64,000 nucleotides of DNA from Haliclona indistincta (taxonomy: Eukaryota > Porifera > Demospongiae > Haplosclerida > Chalinidae). A program made the translations under genes and the position numbers. This document shows, piece by piece, positions 1-11,378 of the stretch (within the stretch, counting starts at the first letter, position 1; every line of letters begins with the position of its first letter). The notes beneath the pieces are model-generated. The model saw nothing but the letters and a program-made list of their open reading frames with translations. It did no database searches and was not told the origin of the DNA. Where the stretch lies: NCBI GenBank assembly GCA_964017065.1, contig OZ024785.1:16339174-16403173 (forward strand), read 5' to 3'.

Positions 1-143
1 GAGCTGCTCATGATCAGAACAGACCTGATCTGCGCACCTTATTTGGTCTGCGGCTTATTTGAGCACTAGCTCCGCCCACTTCATCACTCTAGAACATCCT
101 ACCGAGCCGACTACATCGATCCCTGCCGCTGCTTCTCGGCGTG

Positions 144-1496
144 ATGCTTGTGTGTCGCCCGATCACTCGCTGTGCTATAACTGCTAGTTTCAGGCATAGT
201 GAATCGGCTAATCATAGACTGCTGTGCACGAGGTATGCAGCCTGGAGACGCCATCTCAGCGAGGGTAGCTACACCAGGGCTCACCAACAGAGCCGTAAAG
301 CACGATACAGCACGAGGCCCAGTGGATCATGGTACGGCTTGATTGCTGCTACAATATTATCCACTAGAAGAACCGGTTAGTAAATCACGTGATACTGTAC
401 TGCCTGGTTCTATCATACTATACGTCACTATATAGGTAGTGGACCTAAACCCATCCTGCCGTCAAGTGTTGCTGTTGAGACGAGTCGTATCATGTTACCA
501 GACGACACTAACCCATCTGGTAATGTACATGGTGGAACAATACTGAAACTAATAGAGCAAGCCGGTAGTGTAGTAGCTACTAGATACTGCAATAAGCACC
601 ATGACAACAGGCTAATAGCAGTGCTGGCTAGAGTAGAGCATATGGACTTCCATCAGCCAATGTATGTTGGCGAGGTGTCACAGGTACAAGCTGATGTGAC
701 CTTCACATCACAGCACTCCATGGAGGTCATGGTAGATGTATGGGCTGAGAACCTGATCACAGGAGAGCGTAGACACACTAACTCAGCTACTCTATGGTAT
801 GTAGCCACACCTGCTAATGTAGACCAGTATCAGAGAGAACTGAAACCAGCCACTGTGCCACAACTAACAGAGATGAGCCCAGACCAGTATGAGAGAGGAA
901 AGAAGAGATATGATGCCCAGAAGATGGCCAGGCAAGAAGACAAGCAACGACAAGCAGAGAAAGAAGAGAAGGCCAGCTGCAAGGGACTAACCAGTAGCTC
1001 CCATCATGATAGCTGCAGTGAAGAGGTGCATACAATGTCATCATCACGTACCACACTAGCTAACGTAGTACTGCCCTCAGACTGCTACCTCACTGGTCAC
1101 ATGATGGGTGGAGCTCTCATGAAGATGATGGACAATGCAGCTGGTATATGTGCAGCGAGGCATTGTCGTACTCCTGTAGTGACTGCTTGTTTAGAGGCTA
1201 TCAACTTCAACACACCAATCATCAATGGAGAGGTAGTGTTTGTGACAGCTGAGCTAGTCTTTACCAGCTCACGATCACTAGAGATTGAAGTAAGGACAGA
1301 AGCTGAGGGGTTAAAGTCTGGACGCCGCATTACAAACACAGCATACTTCACATTTGTGTCGCTTGGTAAGGATCGTCGAGCTGTTGCTGTGCCTCCATTG
1401 AAGATGGTGTCAGAGGAAGAGAAGGAACGGTTTGAGGAGGGTAGGAGAAGATACCAGCACAGGAAGAACATGAGAAGAGAGGAACTAAACTCATAA
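144..1496 (+). CDS. ACOT7: Cytosolic/mitochondrial acyl-CoA thioesterase, ACOT7-like, double hotdog
   Basis: Hydrolyses long-chain acyl-CoA to free fatty acid and CoA (ACOT7/BACH family). Proposed model: exon 1 144-375, a 60-bp GT-AG intron (376-435), exon 2 436-1496; 430 aa. The splice is in phase 1 and keeps frame. Two hotdog domains are visible. The first follows RIMLPDD and carries GNVHGG with the expected catalytic Asn. The second, around 1065-1400, carries KMMDNAAG with the expected catalytic Asp. A charged Lys/Glu-rich linker (DKQRQAEKEEK) joins them, and the C-terminus ends in a basic helix, as in animal ACOT7. The 77-residue exon-1 product is Arg-rich with only two acidic residues, like a mitochondrial presequence. 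The start at 144 is the first ATG in that exon; an internal start at 492 would lose the beginning of the first domain. The identification is firm; exon 1 is less certain. Confidence 0.88.
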
Positions 1497-3041
1497 AATA
1501 CATTTCTAAAGTGAATTATTTTATTATGCCTCGGTGGGCGGAGCCACGGGGCATACGTACGGTTAGCCTCGTCCCCTGCCATTAATTTTCGCAACGAAAC
1601 GAACGAATAAGCGAAAATTAAGGCCTGGTATCTATTGCATGGGTAATTGTGCGCATGCGCTACCTATGAAAACACGTGGCTTGCCTACTGATTGTCGATA
1701 CAGGGCTGTACAAGGCCTGCTGTGCACAGCGTTGCTGTAGTTACGCTGATGACGAATGCAGCAACGTGGTAGACGCCAGATACTGGGTTTTCGAAGATAC
1801 TCTGTGAACGATTGTATTTCAAACATGTCAGCACAGAGTCACCATACACAGTAGAGACCGCGCGAACACAGACAGGACTTCGCTGCTCGTACTTGAGCAC
1901 TAGATCCGCTTCTACAGGTTGCAACGCAGACAGTAGGCCTCTTAGAGCGCCATTTTCACGTGAATATACGGGCTAATATCACAAACAAATATTCAAGTGT
2001 GAACGGATTCCCCAGATTCTGGGGAATCATGGCGAATGGTAAAAGGTCACCCTTGCAATAGATACCAGGCCCTTTTTTCGCGCTTCCGTTTTCGTTCGTC
2101 CGTTTCGTAAGCGAAAAAATTTGGCCTGGGGACGAGGCTAACGTACGGTAGTCTGTTTGTGTATCTGTGTATGTATGTGTCTGTCTGTCGGCAGGATTTC
2201 TCGTCGCTCGATGAAAACTAAGCGCTGAAACGTGCAACACAAGCTAAAGTCGATATTTGCTTGGAAATGAATTGTAAGGATTTTGATTATAAGGCTCTGT
2301 TCGTGAGATTGCTTACCTCGCGAACGCCGTCTGGCGATCTAGTTGCTGATGTAAATACAAAATTGTCTATTGCTGGCTGCCTTACAGCTAGTGAGTTCGC
2401 CCTTTACTTCAGAACAGCACGGCAGACTTGTATATGAAGCTACGTTCTAGAGTTATGGCGTAGCTTTGGTTACCTCGCGATCGATGGCCGTTGCTGGCGA
2501 TCTAGAGTTTTCCGTAGACAAAACTATCCACAGTTGACTGCCTAGAAGGTTACAGGATAGCAGCGTATGTCTAAAGGAATTGTGTAAGCAAGCTATGGAC
2601 GCTATCTACGTGCTGTGCCCTGAACATTATAGACACGCCCAGTTGAATTAGCGGTCAGCACTGATTGGCTTCTGATTGCATAACATTATGCTGCCTAAAC
2701 ACTGTAGACACGTCCAGTTGAATTGTGGTTAGCACTGATTGTCTTCTGATTGCACAACTAAAGCACTGCATTGTGATTGCTGTACAGAAATCCTGTATAC
2801 ATGCATCTGCAGTTGCTGTGTTTGTGGAATGGTGGATAGTTACTGTACAGGAATTGTGCTATAGATAGGTGGAGTTTACTGTAGCTAGTCCTGCTGTGTA
2901 CAATGGAATTCCACCGTGGCATCAGCACCTTTGGTGCTTATATTTGTCAGAAGTTTTAAACCCTGAGACAAAACTACCGTAACTTTGAATTTGTATTTTA
3001 ATTTAACGGATGTATTACAAAATGAAATATTGAAATACAAA
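1497..3041 (+). mobile_element. Dispersed repeat R1, copy A (1524-2942), interrupted by a nested MITE
   Basis: No gene is seen here. At 1524 a short palindromic end (TGCCTCGGTGGGCGGAGCCA...) begins a repeat that also occurs at 23033-23500 (reverse), 38873-38945 (5' end only), 51302-52025 and 60873-61246 (reverse). The 3' end near 2905-2942 has the family's second small hairpin (CACCTTTGGTG). Bases 2220-2480 match the reverse complement of 60890-61140 almost exactly, and 2640-2840 match 51655-51780. No protein-coding potential was recognised, so it looks non-autonomous. Confidence 0.75.
1561..2142. mobile_element. Nested TIR element inside R1 (TIR GTTAGCCTCGTCCCC)
   Basis: About 580 bp with inverted ends: GTTAGCCTCGTCCCC at the left and GGGGACGAGGCTAAC at the right. 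Just inside are inverted subterminal blocks (AAGGCCTGGTATCTATTGCA on the left, its complement at 2057-2076 on the right). GTACG flanks both sides. The same family is inserted at 40689-41222, and a fragment lies at 34137-34200. No open frame is recognisable. Confidence 0.7.
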
Positions 3042-6000
3042 ATGGCGGACGCCAGTAGTACAAGCACTGTAGCAGGTTGCCTTTCAACCACTAGCTGTAG
3101 CGAGGCGATCTGTTCGCGATGTGCAGTTTCATCAAGCTCGATATGGCGACGTAGCGAAGCAGGAGAGGTGATGTGTCTCGACTGCCACACGGCATACAAG
3201 AAAGAAGAGAGCGAGCAGCAACCCACACCGCCTCCTACTACTGGGGCCGGCAAGAAGCGAGCTAAGGGCGGCAGGAAGGGAGCTAAGGCGGACAAGAGTA
3301 AGGCAATGACAGCTAGTGGCGGTGTATCGCTATGGCTGAGCGGCAGAGTACTAGCAAGGACCGGTAGACACACTTTAGCAAAGATAAACACCAGAGTTAG
3401 TTTAACAACGTTCGGAAGGAATACTAGTACCATCTCTCTCTCTCCTTTCCCCTTTCCTTACTCCCTCTCTCCCTCCCTCCCTCTCTCCTTCCTCTCCCCT
3501 TCCCCGCTCCCTCCTTCCCCCCTATCTCTCTAGCCTATGAAGGCTCCTCAGAGTGAGCCTAGTCTGATCACTAGTGACTCTATTGTTCACAGAGTAAGTC
3601 TTGCACAGTAATGTATACCTGACTACTCACTGTGTGATGTACCTGACTACTCACTGTGTGATGTACCTGGCTATGGTAATGTACCTGACTACTCACTGTG
3701 TGATGTACCTGACTACTCACTGTGTGATGTACCTGACTACTCACTGTGTGGGTTATGCGTATCATTTGATTCTTTCTTCCTCTATCTTTCTTTCTCCATC
3801 TCCCTTCCTCTATCTCTCCCTCTCTCTCTAGGGTGTGGTATATGAGGTGTGTGACGTTGTCTCATTATTGGACCCCTCAGGGGGTATATACTATGCTCTA
3901 GTGAGAGGGTTCCTAGTGGATCAATATGCTGACAAATACGCTGTACTAACATGGCTGCTACCAAAGACACCTAACCCAGCACACTTCGATCCTGCTAACT
4001 TTATACTAGGTAAGATCAGGGGCTCCTGGTAAGACCAGGGGCTCCTGGTAAGACCAGGGGCTCCTGGTAAGACCAGGGCTCCTGGTAAGATCAGGGGCTC
4101 TTGGTAAGACCAGGAGCTACTAGTAAGATCAGGGGCTCTTGGTAAGACCAGGAGCTACTAGTAAGATCAGGGGCTACTGGTAAGACCAGGGGCTACTGGT
4201 AAGACCAGGGCTCCTGGTAAGACCAGGGGCTACTGGTAAGACCAGGGGCTACTGGTAAGACCAGGGGCTACTGGTAAGACCAGGGGCTACTGGTAAGACC
4301 AGGGCTACTGGTAAGATCAGGGCTCTGTGCTGTCCTCTATTGTCAGTGCTTCATACTCTGTGCTGTCCTCTATTGTCAGTGCTTCATACTCTGTGCTGTC
4401 CTCTATTGTCAGTGCTTCATACTCTGTGCTGTCCTCTATTGTCAGTGCTTCATACTCTGTGCTGTCCTCTATTGTCAGTGCTCCATACTCTGTGCTGTCC
4501 TCTATTGTCAGTGCTTCATACTCTGTGCTGTCCTCTATTGTCAGTGCTTCACACTCTGTGCTGTCCTCTATTGTCAGTGCTTCATACTCTGTGCTGTCCT
4601 CTATTGTCAGTGCTTCATACTCTGTGCTGTCCTCTATTGTCAGTGCTTCATACTCTGTGCTGTCCTCTATTGTCAGTGCTTCATACTCTGTGCTGTCCTC
4701 TATTGTCAGTGCTTCATACTCTGTGCTGTCCTCTATTGTCAGTGCTTCATACTCTGTGCTGTCCTCTATTGTCTATGCTTCATACTCTGTGCTGTCCTCT
4801 ATTGTCAGTGCTTCATACTCTGTGCTGTCCTCTATTGTCAGTGCTTCATACTCTGTGCTGTCCTCTATTGTCAGTGCTTCATACTCTGTGCTGTCCTCTA
4901 TTGTCAGTGCTTCATACTCTGTGCTGTCCTCTATTGTCAGTGCTTCATACTCTGTGCTGTCCTCTATTGTCTATGCTTCATACTCTGTGCTGTCCTCTAT
5001 TGTCAGTGCTTCATACTCTGTGCTGTCCTCTATTGTCAGTGCTTCATACTCTGTGCTGTCCTCTATTGTCAGTGCTCCATACTCTGTGCTGTCCTCTATT
5101 GTCAGTGCTTCATACTCTGTGCTGTCCTCTATTGTCAGTGCTTCATACTCTGTGCTGTCCTCTATTGTCAGTGCTTCACACTCTGTGCTGTCCTCTATTG
5201 TCAGTGCTTCATACTCTGTGCTGTCCTCTATTGTCAGTGCTCCATACTCTGTGCTGTCCTCTATTGTCTATGCTTCATACTCTGTGCTGTCCTCTATTGT
5301 CTATGCTTCATACTCTGTGCTGTCCTCTATTGTCAGTGCTTCACACTCTGTGCTGTCCTCTATTGTCAGTGCTTCACACTCTGTGCTGTCCTCTATTGTC
5401 AGTGCTTCACACTCTGTGCTGTCCTCTATTGTCAGTGCTTCATACTCTGTGCTGTCCTCTATTGTCAGTGCTTCACACTCTGTGCTGTCCTCTATTGTCA
5501 GTGCTTCATACTCTGTGCTGTCCTCTATTGTCTATGCTTCATACTCTGTGCTGTCCTCTATTGTCAGTGCTTCATACTCTGTGCTGTCCTCTATTGTCAG
5601 TGCTTCATACTCTGTGCTGTCCTCTATTGTCTATGCTTCATACTCTGTGCTGTCCTCTATTGTCAGTGCTTCTACTGCTTCATACTCTGTGCTGTCCTCT
5701 ATTGTCTATGCTTCATACTCTGTGCTGTCCTCTATTGTCTATGCTTCATACTCTGTGCTGTCCTCTATTGTCTATGCTTCATACTCTGTGCTGTCCTCTA
5801 TTGTCAGTGCTTCATACTCTGTGCTGTCCTCTATTGTCAGTGCTTCATACTCTGTGCTGTCCTCTATTGTCTATGCTTCATACTCTGTGCTGTCCTCTAT
5901 TGTCTATGCTTCATACTCTGTGCTGTCCTCTATTGTCTATGCTTCATACTCTGTGCTGTCCTCTATTGTCAGTGCTTCATACTCTGTGCTGTCCTCTATT

Positions 6001-9000
6001 GTCAGTGCTTCATACTCTGTGCTGTCCTCTATTGTCTATGCTTCATACTCTGTGCTGTCCTCTATTGTCTATGCTTCGTACTCTGTGCTGTCCTCTATTG
6101 TCAGTGCTTCATACTCTGTGCTGTCCTCTATTGTCTGTGCTTCATACTCTGTGCTGTCCTCTATTGTCTGTGCTTCATACTCTGTGCTGTCCTCTATTGT
6201 CTATGCTTCATACTCTGTGCTGTCCTCTATTGTCAGTGCTTCATACTCTGTGCTGTCCTCTATTGTCAGTGCTCCATACTCTGTGCTGTCCTCTATTGTC
6301 TATGCTTCATACTCTGTGCTGTCCTCTATTGTCAGTGCTTCATACTCTGTGCTGTCCTCTATTGTCTATGCTTCGTACTCTGTGCTGTCCTCTATTGTCT
6401 ATGCTTCATACTCTGTGCTGTCCTCTATTGTCTATGCTTCATACTCTGTGCTGTCCTCTATTGTCAGTGCTTCACACTCTGTGCTGTCCTCTATTGTCAG
6501 TGCTTCACACTCTGTGCTGTCCTCTATTGTCAGTGCTTCACACTCTGTGCTGTCCTCTATTGTCAGTGCTTCATACTCTGTGCTGTCCTCTATTGTCAGT
6601 GCTTCACACTCTGTGCTGTCCTCTATTGTCAGTGCTTCATACTCTGTGCTGTCCTCTATTGTCTATGCTTCATACTCTGTGCTGTCCTCTATTGTCAGTG
6701 CTTCTACTGCTTCATACTCTGTGCTGTCCTCTATTGTCTATGCTTCATACTCTGTGCTGTCCTCTATTGTCTATGCTTCATACTCTGTGCTGTCCTCTAT
6801 TGTCTATGCTTCATACTCTGTGCTGTCCTCTATTGTCAGTGCTTCATACTCTGTGCTGTCCTCTATTGTCAGTGCTTCATACTCTGTGCTGTCCTCTATT
6901 GTCTATGCTTCATACTCTGTGCTGTCCTCTATTGTCTATGCTTCATACTCTGTGCTGTCCTCTATTGTCTATGCTTCATACTCTGTGCTGTCCTCTATTG
7001 TCAGTGCTTCATACTCTGTGCTGTCCTCTATTGTCAGTGCTTCATACTCTGTGCTGTCCTCTATTGTCTATGCTTCATACTCTGTGCTGTCCTCTATTGT
7101 CTATGCTTCGTACTCTGTGCTGTCCTCTATTGTCAGTGCTTCATACTCTGTGCTGTCCTCTATTGTCTGTGCTTCATACTCTGTGCTGTCCTCTATTGTC
7201 TGTGCTTCATACTCTGTGCTGTCCTCTATTGTCTATGCTTCATACTCTGTGCTGTCCTCTATTGTCAGTGCTTCATACTCTGTGCTGTCCTCTATTGTCA
7301 GTGCTCCATACTCTGTGCTGTCCTCTATTGTCTATGCTTCATACTCTGTGCTGTCCTCTATTGTCAGTGCTTCATACTCTGTGCTGTCCTCTATTGTCAG
7401 TGCTTCATACTCTGTGCTGTCCTCTATTGTCAGTGCTTCATACTCTGTGCTGTCCTCTATTGTCAGTGCTTCATACTCTGTGCTGTCCTCTATTGTCTAT
7501 GCTTCGTACTCTGTGCTGTCCTCTATTGTCTATGCTTCATACTCTGTGCTGTCCTCTATTGTCAGTGCTTCATACTCTGTGCTGTCCTCTATTGTCAGTG
7601 CTTCATACCCTGTGCTGTCCTCTATTGTCTATGCTTCATACTCTGTGCTGTCCTCTATTGTCAGTGCTCTATACTCTGTGCTGTCCTCTATTGTCAGTGC
7701 TTCATACTCTGTGCTGTCCTCTATTGTCTATGCTTCGTACTCTGTGCTGTCCTCTATTGTCAGTGCTTCATACTCTGTGCTGTCCTCTATTGTCTGTGCT
7801 CCATACTCTGTGCTGTCCTCTATTGTCAGTGCTTCATACTCTGTGCTGTCCTCTATTGTCAGTGCTTCATACCCTGTGCTGTCCTCTATTGTCAGTGCTT
7901 CATACTCTGTGCTGTCCTCTATTGTCTGTGCTTCATACTCTGTGCTGTCCTCTATTGTCAGTGCTTCATACTCTGTGCTGTCCTCTATTGTCAGTGCTTC
8001 ATACTCTGTGCTGTCCTCTATTGTCTGTGCTCCATACTCTGTGCTGTCCTCTATTGTCAGTGCTTCATACTCTGTGCTGTCCTCTATTGTCAGTGCTTCA
8101 TACTCTGTGCTGTCCTCTATTGTCAGTGCTTCATACTCTGTGCTGTCCTCTATTGTCAGTGCTCCATACTCTGTGCTGTCCTCTATTGTCTATGCTTCAT
8201 ACTCTGTGCTGTCCTCTATTGTCAGTGCTTCATACTCTGTGCTGTCCTCTATTGTCAGTGCTTCATACTCTGTGCTGTCCTCTATTGTCAGTGCTTCATA
8301 CTCTGTGCTGTCCTCTATTGTCAGTGCTTCATACTCTGTGCTGTCCTCTATTGTCAGTGCTCCATACTCTGTGCTGTCCTCTATTGTCTATGCTTCATAC
8401 TCTGTGCTGTCCTCTATTGTCAGTGCTTCATACTCTGTGCTGTCCTCTATTGTCAGTGCTTCATACTCTGTGCTGTCCTCTATTGTCAGTGCTTCATACC
8501 CTGTGCTGTCCTCTATTGTCAGTGCTTCATACTCTGTGCTGTCCTCTATTGTCAGTGCTTCATACTCTGTGCTGTCCTCTATTGTCAGTGCTTCATACTC
8601 TGTGCTGTCCTCTATTGTCAGTGCTTCATACTCTGTGCTGTCCTCTATTGTCAGTGCTTCATACTCTGTGCTGTCCTCTATTGTCAGTGCTTCATACTCT
8701 GTGCTGTCCTCTATTGTCAGTGCTTCATACTCTGTGCTGTCCTCTATTGTCAGTGCTTCATACTCTGTGCTGTCCTCTATTGTCAGTGCTTCATACTCTG
8801 TGCTGTCCTCTATTGTCTGTGCTTCATACTCTGTGCTGTCCTCTATTGTCTATGCTTCATACTCTGTGCTGTCCTCTATTGTCTATGCTTCATACTCTGT
8901 GCTGTCCTCTATTGTCTATGCTTCATACTCTGTGCTGTCCTCTATTGTCAGTGCTTCATACTCTGTGCTGTCCTCTATTGTCAGTGCTTCATACTCTGTG

Positions 9001-10095
9001 CTGTCCTCTATTGTCAGTGCTTCATACTCTGTGCTGTCCTCTATTGTCTGTGCTTCATACTCTGTGCTGTCCTCTATTGTCTATGCTTCATACTCTGTGC
9101 TGTCCTCTATTGTCTATGCTTCATACTCTGTGCTGTCCTCTATTGTCTATGCTTCATACTCTGTGCTGTCCTCTATTGTCTATGCTTCATACTCTGTGCT
9201 GTCCTCTATTGTCAGTGCTTCATACTCTGTGCTGTCCTCTATTGTCAGTGCTTCATACTCTGTGCTGTCCTCTATTGTCAGTGCTTCATACTCTGTGCTG
9301 TCCTCTATTGTCTGTGCTTCATACTCTGTGCTGTCCTCTATTGTCTATGCTTCATACTCTGTGCTGTCCTCTATTGTCTATGCTTCATACTCTGTGCTGT
9401 CCTCTATTGTCTATGCTTCATACTCTGTGCTGTTCTCTATTGTCTATGCTTCATACTCTGTGCTGTCCTCTATTGTCTATGCTTCATACTCTGTGCTGTC
9501 CTCTATTGTCTATGCTTCATACTCTGTGCTGTCCTCTATTGTCAGTGCTTCATACTCTGTGCTGTCCTCTATTGTCAGTGCTTCATACTCTGTGCTGTCC
9601 TCTATTGTCAGTGCTTCATACTCTGTGCTGTCCTCTATTGTCTGTGCTTCATACTCTGTGCTGTCCTCTATTGTCAGTGCTTCATACTCTGTGCTGTCCT
9701 CTATTGTCAGTGCTTCGTACTCTGTGCTGTCCTCTATTGTCAGTGCTTCATACTCTGTGCTGTCCTCTATTGTCAGTGCTTCATACTCTGTGCTGTCCTC
9801 TATTGTCAGTGCTTCATACTCTGTGCTGTCCTCTATTGTCTGTGCTTCATACTCTGTGCTGTCCTCTATTGTCTGTGCTGTCCTCTATTTTTTGTCTATA
9901 GTCACTATATTCAAAGAGAGAGGATGATGCTTTAGATCTCTTTACCATCATACAGGTCCTGAAGAGGAGGAGCCCCGTCACATGGATTGTCTCGAGTTTG
10001 TATGCCACACCCCTTCATCACAATCATTTAATACATCATATCATTATAACATAGACCAGGTCGAGCCGTGGTTGCCACGGAAACAACAACAATAA
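3042..10095 (+). CDS. GATAD1: GATA zinc finger domain-containing protein 1
   Basis: Chromatin-associated protein with one GATA-type zinc finger. In vertebrates it is found with H3K4me3-reader/histone deacetylase complexes. Exons: 3042-3395, 3534-3593, 3832-4009, 9956-10095; 243 aa. Exon 1 follows AAAATGGCGG and encodes the finger C24-x2-C27-x17-C45-x2-C48, then a Lys/Gly-rich linker. Exon 2 gives PMKAPQS, matching the family's NPIKAPES. Exon 3 encodes the conserved block GVVYEVCDVVSLLD to FDPANFILG. Exon 4 gives GPEEEEPRHMDCLEFVCHTP, the family's hallmark tail. All splices are in frame (0, 0, 1). Intron 3 is 5,946 bp and almost entirely tandem repeat, whereas introns 1 and 2 are 138 and 238 bp. 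The protein is shorter than vertebrate GATAD1 mainly at the C-terminus. AATAAA overlaps the stop codon. Confidence 0.93.
3609..3752 (+). repeat. 24-bp tandem repeat in GATAD1 intron 2
   Basis: Five imperfect copies of a 24-bp unit with core TGACTACTCACTGTGTGATG. One copy is interrupted by CTGGCTATGGTAATG. It lies wholly inside the intron and is not coding. Confidence 0.85.
4010..4324 (+). repeat. About 17 tandem copies of an 18-19 bp unit that contains the GATAD1 5' splice site
   Basis: The first unit begins exactly at the intron-3 donor (CTAG|GTAAGA). Later units are variants of GTAAGACCAGGGGCTCCTG, with some CTACTG and CTCTTG endings. Each unit therefore presents a near-consensus donor, CTG|GTAAGA. 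The array ends where the 33-bp array begins. Confidence 0.95.
4325..9885 (+). repeat. 33-bp minisatellite, about 168 copies, in GATAD1 intron 3
   Basis: The unit is 33 bp with core CTGTCCTCTATTGTCAG followed by TGCTTCATACTCTG. Main variants change CAG to TAT or TGT and ATAC to ACAC. Because 33 is divisible by three and lacks stops in two frames, it reads as two spurious frames of about 1,850 codons. The last copies degrade into CTATTTTTTGTCTATAG before the true acceptor at 9954-9955. Internal blocks are duplicated at larger scale (see findings). Confidence 0.97.
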
Positions 10096-10096
10096 A
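10091..10096 (+). terminator. Poly(A) signal AATAAA of GATAD1, overlapping its stop codon
   Basis: AATAAA at 10091-10096 contains the TAA stop (10093-10095) of GATAD1, so the 3' UTR must be very short. Confidence 0.6.
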
Positions 10097-10106
10097 CAGA
10101 CACCAA

Positions 10107-10112
10107 TTTATT
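10107..10112 (-). terminator. Poly(A) signal of ESD on the minus strand
   Basis: TTTATT on the plus strand reads AATAAA on the minus strand, 60 bp past the ESD stop codon. It lies only 11 bp from the GATAD1 signal, so the two convergent transcripts end almost on top of each other. Confidence 0.6.
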
Positions 10113-10172
10113 TTCAATTTGTCACTTATGTCATTATTCAAACAATACAAATCAGTCCACTAGTGGGTGTGG

Positions 10173-11027
10173 TCACTTGTTGAGGGCGTCGGCATGATGC
10201 TTGATGTGATCACCAATGAACGATGCCACGAAGTAGTAGCTATGATCATATCCCTCCTGCATACGTAGTGCGACAGCCACATTGCTGCCACGAGCTGCTT
10301 CTACAAAGTTCTCCTGCAGTAGCTGTCCCTTGGTATAGAACTCATCATCCTTCCCCTGGTCTATCAGTATATAGGATGTCTGTGGCTTGCTGTTCTTCAC
10401 CAGCTCTGTGGCGTCCCATGCCTTCCAGCTGGACTGATCTGGTCCCAGGTAGGCAGTGAAGGCTTTCTGACCCCATGGAGCCTTGCTAGGGTTACTGATA
10501 GGGGCAAATGCAGACGCTGAGCGATACATGCCAGGGTTCTTGAGGTAGCACACCAGAGCGCCATGGCCGCCCATACTATGACCAGATACACTTTTCCTCG
10601 TTGGGTCCACAGGAAAGTTAGCCTCGATCAGAGCAGGGAGCTCCTTCGTAACATATGAGAACATATTGTAGTTGGTCTTCCATTTGTGGACAGTAGCATC
10701 AACATAAAACCCCGCCCCCGTACCGAGGTCATACGAATCGTCCTCTCCATCAATATTGCACCCACGGGGGCTAGTATCCGGACACACTATAGCTATCCCG
10801 TGCTTGGCCGCGTATCTTTGTGCACCTGCCTTGGTAATGAAGTTCTGTTCCGTGCATGTCAGTCCAGAGAGCCAGTAGAGCACGGGTACTTTGCCTTGCT
10901 CGCTCTGCGGTGGAAGATACACGGCGAATGTCATAGTGCACTTGGTGACGGCGCTCTCATGCTTATACACACTCTGCTTCCCGCCGAAACTCTTCCAACT
11001 GCTCACGAGCTGAGGTGCTGTAGCCAT
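10173..11027 (-). CDS. ESD: S-formylglutathione hydrolase (esterase D)
   Basis: Hydrolyses S-formylglutathione to glutathione and formate, the second step of glutathione-dependent formaldehyde detoxification in the cytosol. Single exon, 284 aa from the ATG at 11027. This start gives [16 protein letters not shown], which aligns with the N-terminus of animal ESD. A further in-frame ATG at 11117 would add 30 atypical residues. It has the alpha/beta-hydrolase oxyanion motif [10 protein letters not shown], the nucleophile elbow GHSMGGHG (Ser), the acid loop DQGKDDEF (Asp) and YDHSYY (His). Length and motifs are complete. It is head to head with RPLP0 (177 bp between start codons) and tail to tail with GATAD1. 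The lack of introns, unlike its neighbours, may indicate old intron loss. Confidence 0.96.
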   Translation of the reverse strand: MATAPQLVSSWKSFGGKQSVYKHESAVTKCTMTFAVYLPPQSEQGKVPVLYWLSGLTCTEQNFITKAGAQRYAAKHGIAIVCPDTSPRGCNIDGEDDSYDLGTGAGFYVDATVHKWKTNYNMFSYVTKELPALIEANFPVDPTRKSVSGHSMGGHGALVCYLKNPGMYRSASAFAPISNPSKAPWGQKAFTAYLGPDQSSWKAWDATELVKNSKPQTSYILIDQGKDDEFYTKGQLLQENFVEAARGSNVAVALRMQEGYDHSYYFVASFIGDHIKHHADALNK

Positions 11028-11204
11028 GCTTGACTGATTAGTGGGCGTGTTTGTTGCGCATGCGTATTGAAGTAAAAAGCACGTGCTTTCAGAATCCAGC
11101 CATTGTCTGCCCTTCATGTAAGTTCAGCTGTGTGTGGTGCGTTAGTGATTGTGATCTTCTTATAGAGCTTTAAACCCGTCGAGGCAATCCTTGAGTCACA
11201 CAAG
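11028..11204. promoter_or_regulatory. Shared divergent promoter region of ESD and RPLP0
   Basis: Only 177 bp separate the two start codons, so both core promoters must lie here (inferred). A pyrimidine stretch (GATCTTCTTATAG) lies 40-60 bp before the RPLP0 ATG. Ribosomal-protein transcripts often start in such tracts, but no transcription start can be fixed from sequence alone. Confidence 0.5.
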
Positions 11205-11284
11205 ATGGTCAGGGAAGATAGGAGGACTTGGAAGGAGAACTATGCTGAAAAACTAACGGTAAGGCAACCGAGTTATAATTTTAA

Positions 11285-11378
<94 letters not shown>

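Noticed and set aside
1097..1594. Minus-strand frame overlapping ACOT7
   Set aside because: It is a shadow of the conserved thioesterase frame, with no domain of its own.
3298..3303. Alternative GATAD1 exon-1 donor at GTAAGG
   Set aside because: It would leave phase 1 and break the frame of exon 2. The donor at 3396 is in frame and restores the conserved basic block before PMKAPQS.
2885..3433. Minus-strand frame overlapping GATAD1 exon 1
   Set aside because: Antisense shadow of a conserved zinc-finger exon.
4325..9885. Possible CRISPR-like array
   Set aside because: The units are directly contiguous with no unique spacers, and the setting is a eukaryotic intron.
4327..9927. Two overlapping open frames of about 1,850 codons
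   Set aside because: They are by-products of a 33-bp repeat without stops in two frames, lie inside a GATAD1 intron, and the larger one begins at a GTG rather than an ATG.
10686..11033. Plus-strand frame within ESD
   Set aside because: Antisense to a conserved enzyme, with no recognisable domain.
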